DNA from: CALOCN01 sp942491735
Lineage (GTDB): Bacteria; Eisenbacteria; RBG-16-71-46; JABDJR01
DNA length: 64,000 nucleotides
Assembly: GCA_942491735.1 (NCBI GenBank)
Contig: CALOCN010000001.1
Location: 1,116,001 to 1,180,000, forward strand
Reading direction: 5' to 3'
Translations under genes and position numbers: made by a program
The notes under the pieces: model-generated
What the model saw: only the letters and a program-made list of their open reading frames with translations
Told to the model about the DNA's origin: nothing
Databases searched by the model: none
Shown here: positions 17,807 to 26,166 of the stretch, piece after piece
Layout: the number at the start of each line of letters is the position of its first letter
How positions within the stretch are numbered: position 1 is the first letter of the stretch

Positions 17807-18652
17807 ATGCGCTCGGCCATCTTTTTCCTTCTTACTATCTGTATTGCTTCCCCATCGATTGCCGGTGATTGTCCGTCGCCAGCCTACACTTGGGACGTTG
17901 GCGGCCTGGACATTGCCATCCATCCGACAGGCACCACGCTTGCACTCCCCACCGGGCCCGGGGCAAGCATTCTCCTGATCGACCTCGCGGATCGGTCTAC
18001 GCGGACCGTGGGGGTGGGGGCACTCGTTTACCCCCGTGCCGTCGCGTACCACGAGAGCGGCAATCTGTTCGTATTGGACAACAACGAGACGGTTGTCGAG
18101 TTCGATGAGCGCGGTCATGTTGTCCGCAGCTGGACAGCGGCCCCGTCCGGAGTCTCGATGACCGTTGCCGGGGATCGGGTCTACATCCTGGGGCGCGCGA
18201 CGGAAGATACGGGTGTCCTGAGGAGCTGGAATCGCTTTGGTGGTGATGTGCGGGTGGAGCACGAGGAGCTATCAGGGTATCCACTATCCGTTACCGTGAA
18301 ACCGGATGGGACCATCCTCGTGGCCTACCTCACTTTGGTCAACGGATTCAATTACACCGTACTGCACACGGTACCCGTGGTGGGCAGCGAGAACGCTTTC
18401 GTGGGTCTGTTTCGCGTGCGGGCCACCCACGATGGGGGGCTTCTGCTGTCGAGTGCCAACGAGATTCGGATCCTGGACAGCAACTACACTACGCAGTGCG
18501 CTCTCCTGGAGTCGGGGGATCCCTTCGTGGACACCGTAGCGGATGGCGCCGGCCACTTCTACACCCTGCGTTCGGGGGGCGTGGTCGATCTATCGAGCGT
18601 GACTCCCGTTGAGCGAAGCAGTTGGGGTGCGTTGAAGGCACGGCTGGACTAG
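17807..18652 (+). CDS. Secreted beta-propeller-like protein with WGxLK tail
   Basis: A 281-residue exported protein. AAGGA at 17795-17799 sets ATG 17807. The signal peptide is IFFLLTICIASPSIAG. The body reads as repeated four-stranded units like a YVTN/NHL propeller (LDIAIHPTGTTLALPTGPG, GNLFVLDNNETVVEFDERGH, GVLRSWNRFGG, PLSVTVKPDGTILVAYLT, RATHDGGLLLSSANEIRILD, DTVADGAGHFYTLRSGG). The tail PVERSSWGALKARLD is a variant with S-S-W-G-A-L-K. The stop is 23 nt from the breakpoint of the truncated yjbQ copy. Coding bias looks weaker than in its neighbours. Confidence 0.7.
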   Translation: MRSAIFFLLTICIASPSIAGDCPSPAYTWDVGGLDIAIHPTGTTLALPTGPGASILLIDLADRSTRTVGVGALVYPRAVAYHESGNLFVLDNNETVVEFDERGHVVRSWTAAPSGVSMTVAGDRVYILGRATEDTGVLRSWNRFGGDVRVEHEELSGYPLSVTVKPDGTILVAYLTLVNGFNYTVLHTVPVVGSENAFVGLFRVRATHDGGLLLSSANEIRILDSNYTTQCALLESGDPFVDTVADGAGHFYTLRSGGVVDLSSVTPVERSSWGALKARLD

Positions 18653-18675
18653 CGAGTAGGACCCCGACCCTACGC

Positions 18676-19008
18676 GAGAGCGGAATCCGCGAGGGGCTGT
18701 GCCTGGTCAACGCAATGCACATCACGGCCAGCGTGTTCATCAACGACGACGAGCCGGGATTGCACGCGGACTACAAACGCTGGCTGGAGAAGCTGGCCCC
18801 GTTCGACGCCAGCCCGGAGGCCTACCACCACAACCGCACCGGCGAGGACAACGGCAACGCGCACCGCAAACGGCAAGTGATGGGGCGGGAAACCGTCATC
18901 GCCGTCACCAACGGCCAGCTCGACTTCGGCACCTGGGAACGGATCTTCTACGGTGAGTTCGACGGCCGCCGATCCAAGCGGGTGCTGATCAAGATCATCC
19001 GGGAGTAG
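18676..19008 (+). pseudogene. 5'-truncated second copy of the YjbQ-family gene
   Basis: 333 bp matching 16264-16596 with about ten substitutions. It covers codons 31 to the stop and lacks the first 30 codons, the start codon and the ribosome binding site. Its frame stays open and the differences include silent changes, so it may have decayed slowly or be expressed as a fusion from upstream. No convincing start lies before it: the frame extends only into the end of the tagged gene at 17807. The two copies are direct repeats flanking 16597-18675. Confidence 0.85.
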
Positions 19009-19063
19009 CGCCCCGCTCAGACGCCCCCCCCCGCCGTAGGAATCAGGTGAACCGCGAGCTGGA

Positions 19064-22000
19064 TCACGGCAGCTTCAGCACCTTGGTGCGCTGCGTCCCC
19101 GTGGGCGTGCGCAACCGCAGGAAGTACACGCCCTCCGGAGCCCGCGCCCCGTCCTGCGTCCGTCCGTCCCAACCCACCGACGCCTTTCCGGTCGCCACGT
19201 GCACGGTGGGGGACTCCGCAACCCTGCGCCCTGCCACGTCGAACACTTCCAGTGTCACCGCGCCGTCCCGCTCCTGATGGAACTGCACCAGGGTGCCGCC
19301 ACGGAACGGGTTGGGGGTCGCGCGGAGCGCGATCGGGGACACCGTCGGCTCCGGTCCCGGCGCGTCCGCAATGGCCGCACCGCCGCGCACCTGCTTGAGA
19401 GACGGAACCGAGGGCCGGTTTGCGAACCAGGGGGAGTGAGGGAAGTACGGACTCCGGCTCGCGTAGCGCATGCGGTAATGGTAGTTCGTCCCCTCGACCA
19501 GTGATCCCACCGCTGCGTCCAGGTCCGCCGACGACGCACGTCCCGACGGGGGATCGGTGAGCGTCCAGAAGGGAGACGTGGCCGGCGGCATCGCGTCCAG
19601 GTCCGTGCCCATGGGGGCCATCTGGTACTCGACCCGCAGATGCGCACGCCCGATGGCCATCCAGGCATCGCTGCCCACCAGACGCAGCCCGCCGGGCACG
19701 GAGTTGAGCCGGGTGTAGGGGCCGCTATCGTCGAAAGCGCGCATGCGGGCGCGTGTCTGGGGTCCGCCCGAAGCCCCGTTGCCGGTTACCAGCAGGTAGG
19801 AGCCGGCGTCATCGACCCCGCCGCACGTGTCCCGCCCCCGGCTCACCAGGAAGTCAGCGAACCCGTCGCCGTCCACATCCCCGGCCGGAGCCACCCAGGC
19901 CCCCATCAGCTCGTCCGTCTCGGTGCCGTAGTAGTCCCAAGAGGGGGTCGTGGACAGCGTGGGGCCGCCCAGGAAGAAGAATGCCGCTCCGGCGTTGTCG
20001 GCGTTGGTCTCGTCCAGATAACTCCCCACCAGCAGGTCGCTGTAGCCGTCGCTGTTGACGTCGCCGGCGCCGCCCACGCCGCGTCCCACGTAGGTGTCGG
20101 CCGTGGTTCCCACGTACTCCCAGGGACTCGTGGTCGGTGTCCCCGAGACGTTCCCCAGGAACAGTTGTGCGCGCCCATGGTTGGCGCCGGCGGCGGCGAG
20201 GTTCCGGTAGCCCGGCGAGCCCACGATGAAGTCCGCATAGCCGTCGCCGTTCACGTCACCGGCCTCGTCGGCGCTGGAACCGAGGATCGTGCCCCCCGCG
20301 GGACCGGTCAACGTCCACTGCGGGGTAGCGCCCGGGCCGGACGCGCTTCCCAGGAAGAAGTAGATGCGGCCCGTGTTGCTCCCATAGGAAGGTGCGGTGA
20401 CCAGGATGTCATCGAATCCGTCCGCGTTGACGTCGCCCGTGCCGGTCACCGCGGTCCCCAGGAAGTCCGAGGACGTCTCCCCGTTGAAGGCCCAGGCCGG
20501 GGTGGTGGAGGGAACCGTGGAAGAGCCCAGGTACAACGTGGCCCGTCCCGCGCTGCTGGCGGGCAGGCTCCAGTTGCGGGCCCCACTCAGGAAGTCGGCG
20601 TAGCCGTCGTTGTTGACGTCTCCCGCCGGCGCCACCGCGGAGCCGTCCTGGGCGTTGGTCCGGTTCTGGGTGGAAGTCCAGACCGGTCCCACCAGTCCGG
20701 TGGCCGATCCGTAGTACAGCTCCACCTTGCCCCGGTTCATTGAGGGGCCGTCGTAGTTCTGCGCCCCGATGATCACATCATCGTAGCCGTCGCCGTTCAC
20801 ATCGCCTGCTCCGGCTGCCGAGGAGCCGTAGTACTCGAACGCAGTCCCCCCGGTCGCTGTCCAGTCCGGCAGCGCCGCGCCCCCGTAGATGAGCCACACT
20901 TTGCCCGCGTCGGTGTTGCCGCTCACGTCGTATAGAGGCGCGAGGACGAAATACTCGCTCAAGCCGTCCCCGTTCACGTCCCCGGCCCCGGCCACTACCG
21001 ATCCGACCTCCGCGTCGGTCTGGGCATCGCCACTGCGGCAGATCTGGTTGGTCCAGGGCTCCCAGGACGCCCCGTAGTAGACGTAGACCCGACCTTCCCA
21101 GGCGTTCCCGTTGCTGCGATGAGGTTCTCCCACGATCACGTCGCTGAATCCATCTCCATTGACGTCCCCGGCCGTGCCCACGCTGAAGCCGAACCAGGCG
21201 CCTTCCTGGGTGCCGGTCAGATGGAGGGCGCTGCCGGTTCCCCCGGCAAGCGTCTTTCCGCTCCACAGCTCCGCCCGGCCGGGACCGCTGATGAACTCGC
21301 GGTCGCCCGCGATGTAGTCGGCGAAGCCGTCGCCGTTGACGTCCCCCGCCGCACCCAGAGCCTCCACGAGGCCGTCTCGGGCGGACCCCGGCATCAGTCC
21401 TCCCGCGGTTCCGAGGATGAACTCGTAGACCGGCGGAAACCTTCCGGGGATGTTGACCAGGATCTCGGGATAAGGATCGTCGTGGTAGGCGCCGATCCCC
21501 GCCACGGCGTGCCCCAGGCGCTCATTGTCAGCCTGACCTTCCTTCTCGTGGATTAGAGTCGGTCCCGCGGGCCCGCCGTGGTAGACGTAGACCTTGCCCC
21601 ACGACACCGTGGTGCTGTCCGGCTCCCAGAACGGCGCGCTGACCACGAAGTCGTCGTACCCGTCGGCATTGAGGTCGAACGCGGTGGAGAGGTCAAAACC
21701 AAAGTTCGAGTTCTCCCGCTCGCCTTCCCCGGTCCAGGCCGCGGTGTCGGCCAGCCCCGAAGCCGAGCCCAGGAAGAGGTGGGCCCGGCCGCGCAGGTTG
21801 TCGTAGCTCGTCTCGCCGATGAGCACGTCGGCGAACCCGTCGCCGTTGACATCCCCTGCGGTGCTCACATGCCCACCAAAGAACCCGCTCCCCTGCGAGT
21901 AGGACCAGTCCGCTACGGCGGCCAGCCCTCCGGGGCTCCCGTGCCACACGAAGGCCTGGTGGCTGGGACCGGCCCCCACCAGGATGTCGTCATAGCCGTC

Positions 22001-22447
22001 CCCGTTGACGTCCCCGGCGGGGGAGACGTCGTACCCCATCTGCGTGTAGGGCCAGTCGATGGTCCCCGTCCAGTCCGGGCTGCTTCCCGGGCCGCCCGGG
22101 CCCCCGAAGAACAGCTCGACCCGGCCCTGGAGAACGCCCCCCGGCCCGTCCCAGTTGGGCGAGCCCACGAGGACGTCGCTGTAGCCGTCGCCGTTGACGT
22201 CCCCGGCCGTGGTCGCCGCCCAGCCACAGAGCGCGGTGTCTGCGTCGGCCTCGTAGGTCCAGGGCGTGGAACACAACCTCCACTCGCCTGCCCCCCAAAC
22301 GGTTGCAGGGCCAGACCCGGCAAGGAGAACGACTCCGGCCAAGGCCAGGGCGAGCCGCCCCATCCGCGCCGGAGGGCCCAGCCCGGTCAGGGCAACGGCG
22401 GTCGAGCCAGGGACAATGGACAGGGAGTGGCGACGATGCGGGCGCAT
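19064..22447 (-). CDS. Large exported FG-GAP (integrin-alpha-type) repeat protein with FlgD-Ig C-terminal domain
   Basis: A 1127-residue protein. GGAGG about 5 nt upstream supports ATG 22447, although the hydrophobic signal segment (MGRLALALAGVVLLAGSG) begins only at residue 29. About 13-14 FG-GAP units follow, each with a calcium-type loop such as DVNGDGYSDVLVGS, DVNGDGYDDILVGA or DVNNDGYADFLSGA, separated by 50-80 residues. They predict one or two beta-propellers. Residues about 930-1000 are a linker domain. The end is a FlgD-Ig/T9SS-like module (RATPNPFRGGTLVQF, LEVFDVAGRRVAE, GWDGRTQDGARAPEGVYF, TKVLKLP). It is likely a surface protein, with calcium-dependent folding inferred from the loops. 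A run of nine C lies downstream near 19024. Confidence 0.88.
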   Translation of the reverse strand: MRPHRRHSLSIVPGSTAVALTGLGPPARMGRLALALAGVVLLAGSGPATVWGAGEWRLCSTPWTYEADADTALCGWAATTAGDVNGDGYSDVLVGSPNWDGPGGVLQGRVELFFGGPGGPGSSPDWTGTIDWPYTQMGYDVSPAGDVNGDGYDDILVGAGPSHQAFVWHGSPGGLAAVADWSYSQGSGFFGGHVSTAGDVNGDGFADVLIGETSYDNLRGRAHLFLGSASGLADTAAWTGEGERENSNFGFDLSTAFDLNADGYDDFVVSAPFWEPDSTTVSWGKVYVYHGGPAGPTLIHEKEGQADNERLGHAVAGIGAYHDDPYPEILVNIPGRFPPVYEFILGTAGGLMPGSARDGLVEALGAAGDVNGDGFADYIAGDREFISGPGRAELWSGKTLAGGTGSALHLTGTQEGAWFGFSVGTAGDVNGDGFSDVIVGEPHRSNGNAWEGRVYVYYGASWEPWTNQICRSGDAQTDAEVGSVVAGAGDVNGDGLSEYFVLAPLYDVSGNTDAGKVWLIYGGAALPDWTATGGTAFEYYGSSAAGAGDVNGDGYDDVIIGAQNYDGPSMNRGKVELYYGSATGLVGPVWTSTQNRTNAQDGSAVAPAGDVNNDGYADFLSGARNWSLPASSAGRATLYLGSSTVPSTTPAWAFNGETSSDFLGTAVTGTGDVNADGFDDILVTAPSYGSNTGRIYFFLGSASGPGATPQWTLTGPAGGTILGSSADEAGDVNGDGYADFIVGSPGYRNLAAAGANHGRAQLFLGNVSGTPTTSPWEYVGTTADTYVGRGVGGAGDVNSDGYSDLLVGSYLDETNADNAGAAFFFLGGPTLSTTPSWDYYGTETDELMGAWVAPAGDVDGDGFADFLVSRGRDTCGGVDDAGSYLLVTGNGASGGPQTRARMRAFDDSGPYTRLNSVPGGLRLVGSDAWMAIGRAHLRVEYQMAPMGTDLDAMPPATSPFWTLTDPPSGRASSADLDAAVGSLVEGTNYHYRMRYASRSPYFPHSPWFANRPSVPSLKQVRGGAAIADAPGPEPTVSPIALRATPNPFRGGTLVQFHQERDGAVTLEVFDVAGRRVAESPTVHVATGKASVGWDGRTQDGARAPEGVYFLRLRTPTGTQRTKVLKLP

Positions 22448-22773
22448 AGGGGCCTCCAGGTTGGGCGTGGTCGGTCACATGGTAACGCGCAAACGCCGCC
22501 GATCAGAGGCCACCCGGAGTGTGTTTTCTGTGTCTTTCCTGGAAGCTGAGCGTGGCCGCCAGGTGCTTCACCACCTCCAGCATGGCGGGTGCCCCGGCGA
22601 TGACCACCCCGTCCAGCATCGAGCTTCTCGTTTCCATGGTACGTTGCTCCATGGAATGTGGGGAGCGAGCCATGCCGCGTGACGGGGCACCCCTTGTCCT
22701 CGACGACCACCCGATCTATGTCATCGAGAGGAAGGCTACCTGATCACGGGACGATCCCGTCGAGGAGGATTGG
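22448..22773 (+). other. 326-nt intergenic region without a supported gene
   Basis: It contains two short open stretches. One is on the minus strand (22503-22652, 49 residues, with VVIAGAPAMLEVVKHL) and one on the plus strand (22672-22743, with LVLDDHPIYVIERKA). Both read like protein, but neither has a good ribosome binding site, so they may be gene remnants. The GGAGG at 22766-22770 serves the next gene. Confidence 0.4.
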
Positions 22774-23646
22774 ATGTACTGGAAGCTGTCGATGATTCAG
22801 CTGGCCCTGCCGGGGCTTGCTCTCATGTCTTGGGGAGGTCTTTCCATGGGTTCGGCAAAGGAGAGTGCGGTGGAGGGTAGCTTCACCCGGGACGGAGTGA
22901 CCGTCACCTTGACCCACGCCTACGCCCACCTTCACGACAACGCCGAGGGGATCCTGGACCGCAACCCTGAGCTGCGGATCCTGCTCTCGGATCGCGAGGT
23001 GTCCCCCGAGGTCCTGGTGGGGCTGGGCATCCTGCCCGTGGACCGGATGGCTGTGGAGGGGGCGATCCAGGGACTGCTCATAGCCCTCCAGCCCGACACG
23101 CCCAACGAGATCAACGTCACCTACCTTCTCCAACCCGAGGAGGAGGGGATGTCCACCATGAACCAGTACTTCTCCACCAGTGACCAGGACCTGTGGGCTT
23201 CCTTCGAGTTCAGCGAGGAGCATCTGCGGGGAGTCCTGGAGAAGCCGGACGACGGATTCAGCGTGTCGTTCAGCGTGCCGGTGGCCAAGGAGCCGGCAGT
23301 CAGCGCCCTGCTGGAGGGGGACGAGGCCAAACAGAGTGAGCCCTACCAGGTCCTGCTCACCCAGCTGGAGGCGGTGAAGGCGGGGGACCTCAACGGCCTT
23401 CGCGCCATGATGACCGAGGCGTCCAAGACAAAGACACAAGAGATGATCGAACGCATGGGTGCTACCGAGGAGCAGATGGTCGGGATGCTCGAGCAGATGG
23501 CCCCCGAGCGGGAAGCCATGTTGGCCGCGGTGCAGAAGGTCGTGATCCGTGGCGATCGGGCGCTGGTGCTGTTCCAGGAGGAAGAGGGCTCGCGGTCGTG
23601 GTCCAACCTGGTGAAGGTGGACGGAGTGTGGAAAGTGGACGACTAG
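22774..23646 (+). CDS. Exported protein of unknown function
   Basis: A 290-residue protein. GGAGG precedes ATG 22774. The N-terminus (MIQLALPGLALMSWGGLSMG) looks like a signal peptide. Residues about 35-130 contain a beta-rich domain (GSFTRDGVTVTLTHAYAHLH, ELRILLSDREV, EINVTYLLQPEEEG, FSVSFSVPVAK). A helical region follows (QVLLTQLEAVKAGDLNGLRA to QMAPEREAML), and the end (RALVLFQEEEGSRSWSNLVK, then DGVWKVDD) has the feel of an NTF2/DUF4878-type domain. It has no WGxIK tail. The stop overlaps the convergent gene at 23643 by 4 nt. Confidence 0.65.
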   Translation: MYWKLSMIQLALPGLALMSWGGLSMGSAKESAVEGSFTRDGVTVTLTHAYAHLHDNAEGILDRNPELRILLSDREVSPEVLVGLGILPVDRMAVEGAIQGLLIALQPDTPNEINVTYLLQPEEEGMSTMNQYFSTSDQDLWASFEFSEEHLRGVLEKPDDGFSVSFSVPVAKEPAVSALLEGDEAKQSEPYQVLLTQLEAVKAGDLNGLRAMMTEASKTKTQEMIERMGATEEQMVGMLEQMAPEREAMLAAVQKVVIRGDRALVLFQEEEGSRSWSNLVKVDGVWKVDD

Positions 23647-24200
23647 GGTGACCCCCGCATCTTCAACCGCGACCAGCTGACCCGTTCCGTCGGGGTCGTA
23701 CACTCCGGTGCGTTCACGGCCAACCCCGCCGGCTGATCCACGCAGCTGAACTCCCCGGTGCTGGCCGAGCACGAGTAGCGCAACTCCGGACAACTACCCA
23801 CATGCGGAGCCAGGGAGAGCGTCGCCTCGGTGGTTGCGGCGCCCTGGAAGAGCAATGTGTACAAGTCCAGGGTCGCGGAGTTGTCGAGCTCCAGGACCAG
23901 CACCACGCCGTCGACCGGGTTGCCGTCTTCCAGCAACGTCTTCTCGGTCGGCACCGCGTCGACTGTCCACCCCTCGGGGAGTCCCTCCAGTTTGAACCGG
24001 CACACCAACGCCGCCCCCGCGGAGCAACCGTCCCGTTGGTTGTCGGTCCAGCGCACCACCGCGGTTCCGGAACCCTCGGCATTCAGGCAGAGTGCGCTGC
24101 CTCCCTCCGGGTTCACCAACTCCAACCGCGGCCCGACCTGGGGCTCGGCGAGGAGGGCAAGGAGCAACGGGAACGAGAACGAGAACGGGAGCCACACCAT
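23643..24200 (-). CDS. Secreted Cys-containing protein with variant WSRLK tail
   Basis: A 185-residue exported protein. Its signal peptide (FSFSFPLLLALLA) is encoded by an imperfect hexamer repeat. The body holds at least six Cys in pairs (ALCLNAEG, GCSAGAALVCRF, GSCPELRYSC, FSCVDQPAG) and beta-like strands. The final residues are PTERVSWSRLKMRGSP, the most divergent of the tagged tails: S replaces G after W, and L replaces I. It converges with the gene at 22774, overlapping by 4 nt. Function unknown. Confidence 0.65.
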   Translation of the reverse strand: MVWLPFSFSFPLLLALLAEPQVGPRLELVNPEGGSALCLNAEGSGTAVVRWTDNQRDGCSAGAALVCRFKLEGLPEGWTVDAVPTEKTLLEDGNPVDGVVLVLELDNSATLDLYTLLFQGAATTEATLSLAPHVGSCPELRYSCSASTGEFSCVDQPAGLAVNAPECTTPTERVSWSRLKMRGSP

Positions 24201-24228
24201 GGCGAAACCCTATCAGATCTCATGCGCT

Positions 24229-24262
24229 GAACCCGAACCCGAACCCGAACCCGAGCCCGAAC
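24229..24262. repeat. Hexanucleotide repeat GAACCC
   Basis: Four perfect GAACCC units and one GAGCCC unit lie between the start of the tagged gene (24200) and the end of the TPR gene (24299). It is a simple-sequence tract of the kind that changes length by slippage. It lies 28 nt upstream of the tagged gene's start, so it could affect its promoter. Confidence 0.8.
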
Positions 24263-24298
24263 TTGATCAAGAATGCACCGCGCAGGGCCCGCCTCCTC

Positions 24299-24829
24299 TT
24301 AGGGCGACTGCTCCCCGGTCAGTTCCTCCAGCGCCCGCTGGGCCTTCCGGTTTCCCGGTTCCACCCGCAGTGCCTGACGGTAGGCCTCGACGGCTTCCTC
24401 GAAACGACTCAGATCCTCCAGCACCAGGCCCAGATTGGTCCAGGCACGCACGTAGCCCGGGTGCGTCGTGGTGATCTCGCGGAAGATGGGCTCCGCCTCG
24501 TCGCTGAGCCCCTGCTTGTACCAGCAGAGTCCCATGTTGTTGTACATGCTGCGCGACGCCGAGGCATCCCCGGCCTCGCGATAGGCTTCGCGCAACGTGG
24601 CAAAGGCTTCCCGGGCCGCGTCGTAATCCTGCTCGCGGTAGAGTCGTTCGGCGGCCACGCGCTGCCGGTCCAAAGGAGATGTGGGCTCGCCGGCCACCGA
24701 CGGAGGCGGCTCGCCCTGCAACCGGGCAGCCTGTTGTGTGTCCTGGTTACCCACGACGTAGAGCACGAGCACGAAAGCCAAGGCGAAGACCAGGAGGAGA
24801 GCGGACCACGCTCCCATGCGTGATGACAT
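24299..24829 (-). CDS. Membrane-anchored TPR protein
   Basis: A 176-residue protein with one N-terminal transmembrane segment (ALLLVFALAFVLVLYVVG), a Gln/Pro linker, and TPR units from about residue 55 to 165 (AERLYREQDYDAAREAFATL, YNNMGLCWYKQGLSDEAEPI, RAWTNLGLVLEDLSRFEEAV, AYRQALRVEPGNRKAQRAL). ATG 24829 lies 1 nt after the TGA of the glycosyltransferase gene, which implies translational coupling. ATG 24817 is an alternative. It probably scaffolds an envelope process, perhaps the same glycan pathway as its partner. The latter point is inference. Confidence 0.75.
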   Translation of the reverse strand: MSSRMGAWSALLLVFALAFVLVLYVVGNQDTQQAARLQGEPPPSVAGEPTSPLDRQRVAAERLYREQDYDAAREAFATLREAYREAGDASASRSMYNNMGLCWYKQGLSDEAEPIFREITTTHPGYVRAWTNLGLVLEDLSRFEEAVEAYRQALRVEPGNRKAQRALEELTGEQSP

Positions 24830-24830
24830 C

Positions 24831-25976
24831 TCAGATACCGCGCGGCGCACTGGAGTCCAGACCGCCCAACGCCCCCCGCAGCGGTGCCTCGGCCGCGCGC
24901 CACACGGTCTCGGCTTCCGGTGCGGCCCCGGGCGAGTCCAGCGTGTGAACATGCGCCCCCTGCGGCGCCCACAACCAGGACGGCGATCCCAGATACATCA
25001 GGAAACACGACACGCCGACTCCCGCGCCGAAATGCGCCGGCCCGCCGTCGTGGGTAACGAAGAATCCCAGGCTCCGTAGCACACCCTTGTAGGTGCCGAA
25101 CGGGAGGTCCGTGAGCGCGGCCGCGCCGGTTCCGATTCCGCGGGCCACCTCGCGAGCCGTCTCCGCGTCACCCGGACCACCCAGGATCGCGACCTGGGCT
25201 CCGGTTGTCTCCCGCGCCCGGCGTCCCAACGCGACATAGGCTTCCGGTGGCCACTGCCGGTAGGTCCGGTCCCCCGCGCCGCCGGGTTGCAGACCCAGCA
25301 ACGGCGCCTGCGGATCCAGTCCTGCCGCGCCAAGAACATGCAAGGCATCCCGGGCCTGGGTCTCGGTCACCGTGAGTTGGTGTTCCCGGGTCCGCACCCG
25401 AATCCCCAGCCGCTCCACCAGGCTCGAGGTGTAGTCCACCATGTTCACCCGGGGCCGGGTTCCGTTCGGGTCCAGGAGTTCCGCATCCGGGGGCGGCACC
25501 ACACAGTCGTAGGTCGCCGACAGGTCACCCCACCCGGTGTCGTCCAGTCCCGCGATCAGGCGCGGGTTCGACCGTCGGGTGGTGAGGATCGCGGTGGCGG
25601 ACTGGCTGATCGTGCTCAGCACCAGCGCCACATCGATGGGGGAGCGGCGCAGCTCCCGCGCCACCCGGTGACCGGTGGTCCAGGCTCCGGTGCCTCGGGC
25701 CTCCATGACCAGGATGCGATCCAGGTCCGGGGAATCCGAGATCGCGGCCACGTTCCCCCGCCCGGCAAGGAAGACGAGCTCGGCGTCGGGAAGGGCAAGA
25801 CGCAGGTTCCGGATGAGCGGGGTGGCCACCATGAGGTCGCCGATCTTGTGATGCGGCTTGACCAGGAGGATCCGCTTCGCCTGCTGCAGCGCACGCGCCG
25901 CCTCGGTCACCGGGACCGGATGACTGGAGCGCAACACGCGACGTAGCAGGGCCCGCTTGGGGCCGTTGAATGCCAT
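24831..25976 (-). CDS. Glycosyltransferase family 9 (heptosyltransferase-like)
   Basis: A 381-residue protein with ADP-heptose:LPS heptosyltransferase features: RILLVKPHHKIGDLMVATPL near residue 35, LVFLAGRGNVAAI, the central LLGLQPGGAGDRTYRQWPPE sugar-nucleotide site, VAILGGPGD, and FFVTHDGGPAHFGAGVGVS. It would add a sugar to lipopolysaccharide core or a related envelope glycan on the cytosolic face of the inner membrane. The start is ATG 25976. Longer versions run into the 11-bp repeat upstream and are not convincing. The acceptor and donor cannot be fixed from sequence. It is coupled to the TPR gene. Confidence 0.85.
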   Translation of the reverse strand: MAFNGPKRALLRRVLRSSHPVPVTEAARALQQAKRILLVKPHHKIGDLMVATPLIRNLRLALPDAELVFLAGRGNVAAISDSPDLDRILVMEARGTGAWTTGHRVARELRRSPIDVALVLSTISQSATAILTTRRSNPRLIAGLDDTGWGDLSATYDCVVPPPDAELLDPNGTRPRVNMVDYTSSLVERLGIRVRTREHQLTVTETQARDALHVLGAAGLDPQAPLLGLQPGGAGDRTYRQWPPEAYVALGRRARETTGAQVAILGGPGDAETAREVARGIGTGAAALTDLPFGTYKGVLRSLGFFVTHDGGPAHFGAGVGVSCFLMYLGSPSWLWAPQGAHVHTLDSPGAAPEAETVWRAAEAPLRGALGGLDSSAPRGI

Positions 25977-26056
25977 ACCGGAACTTTCAATGTCCCGCGC
26001 GATCCGTGCAACCCCTCCCGGGCCGCGACCGGACAGTAGGCACATCCCGAGGGACT

Positions 26057-26104
26057 CCCGGGCACCTCCCAGGCACCTCCCAGGCAACTCCCAGGCACGT
26101 CCCA
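26057..26104. repeat. 11-bp tandem repeat, about 4.4 copies
   Basis: Units CCCGGGCACCT, CCCAGGCACCT, CCCAGGCAACT and CCCAGGCACGT, then CCCA, run head to tail. They lie about 80 nt upstream of the glycosyltransferase start, just after the terminator of the preceding minus-strand gene. Confidence 0.9.
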
Positions 26105-26107
26105 TCC

Positions 26108-26141
26108 AAAAAAAAGCAGGCGGCCCCGAAGGACCGCCCGC
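26108..26141 (-). terminator. Rho-independent terminator of the hydrolase-like gene
   Basis: Read on the minus strand, a GC-rich stem (GCGGGCGGTCC / GGGGCCGCCTGC, one or two imperfections) closes on a TTCG loop and is followed by eight T. It begins 26 nt after the stop of the gene at 26167. Confidence 0.9.
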
Positions 26142-26166
26142 TACAAAGACAAGTAGTCGCCCCGTG

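Noticed and set aside
22503..22652. Small minus-strand ORF of 49 residues
   Set aside because: Reads plausibly but has no ribosome site or recognised family. Left as a possible remnant inside the intergenic entry.
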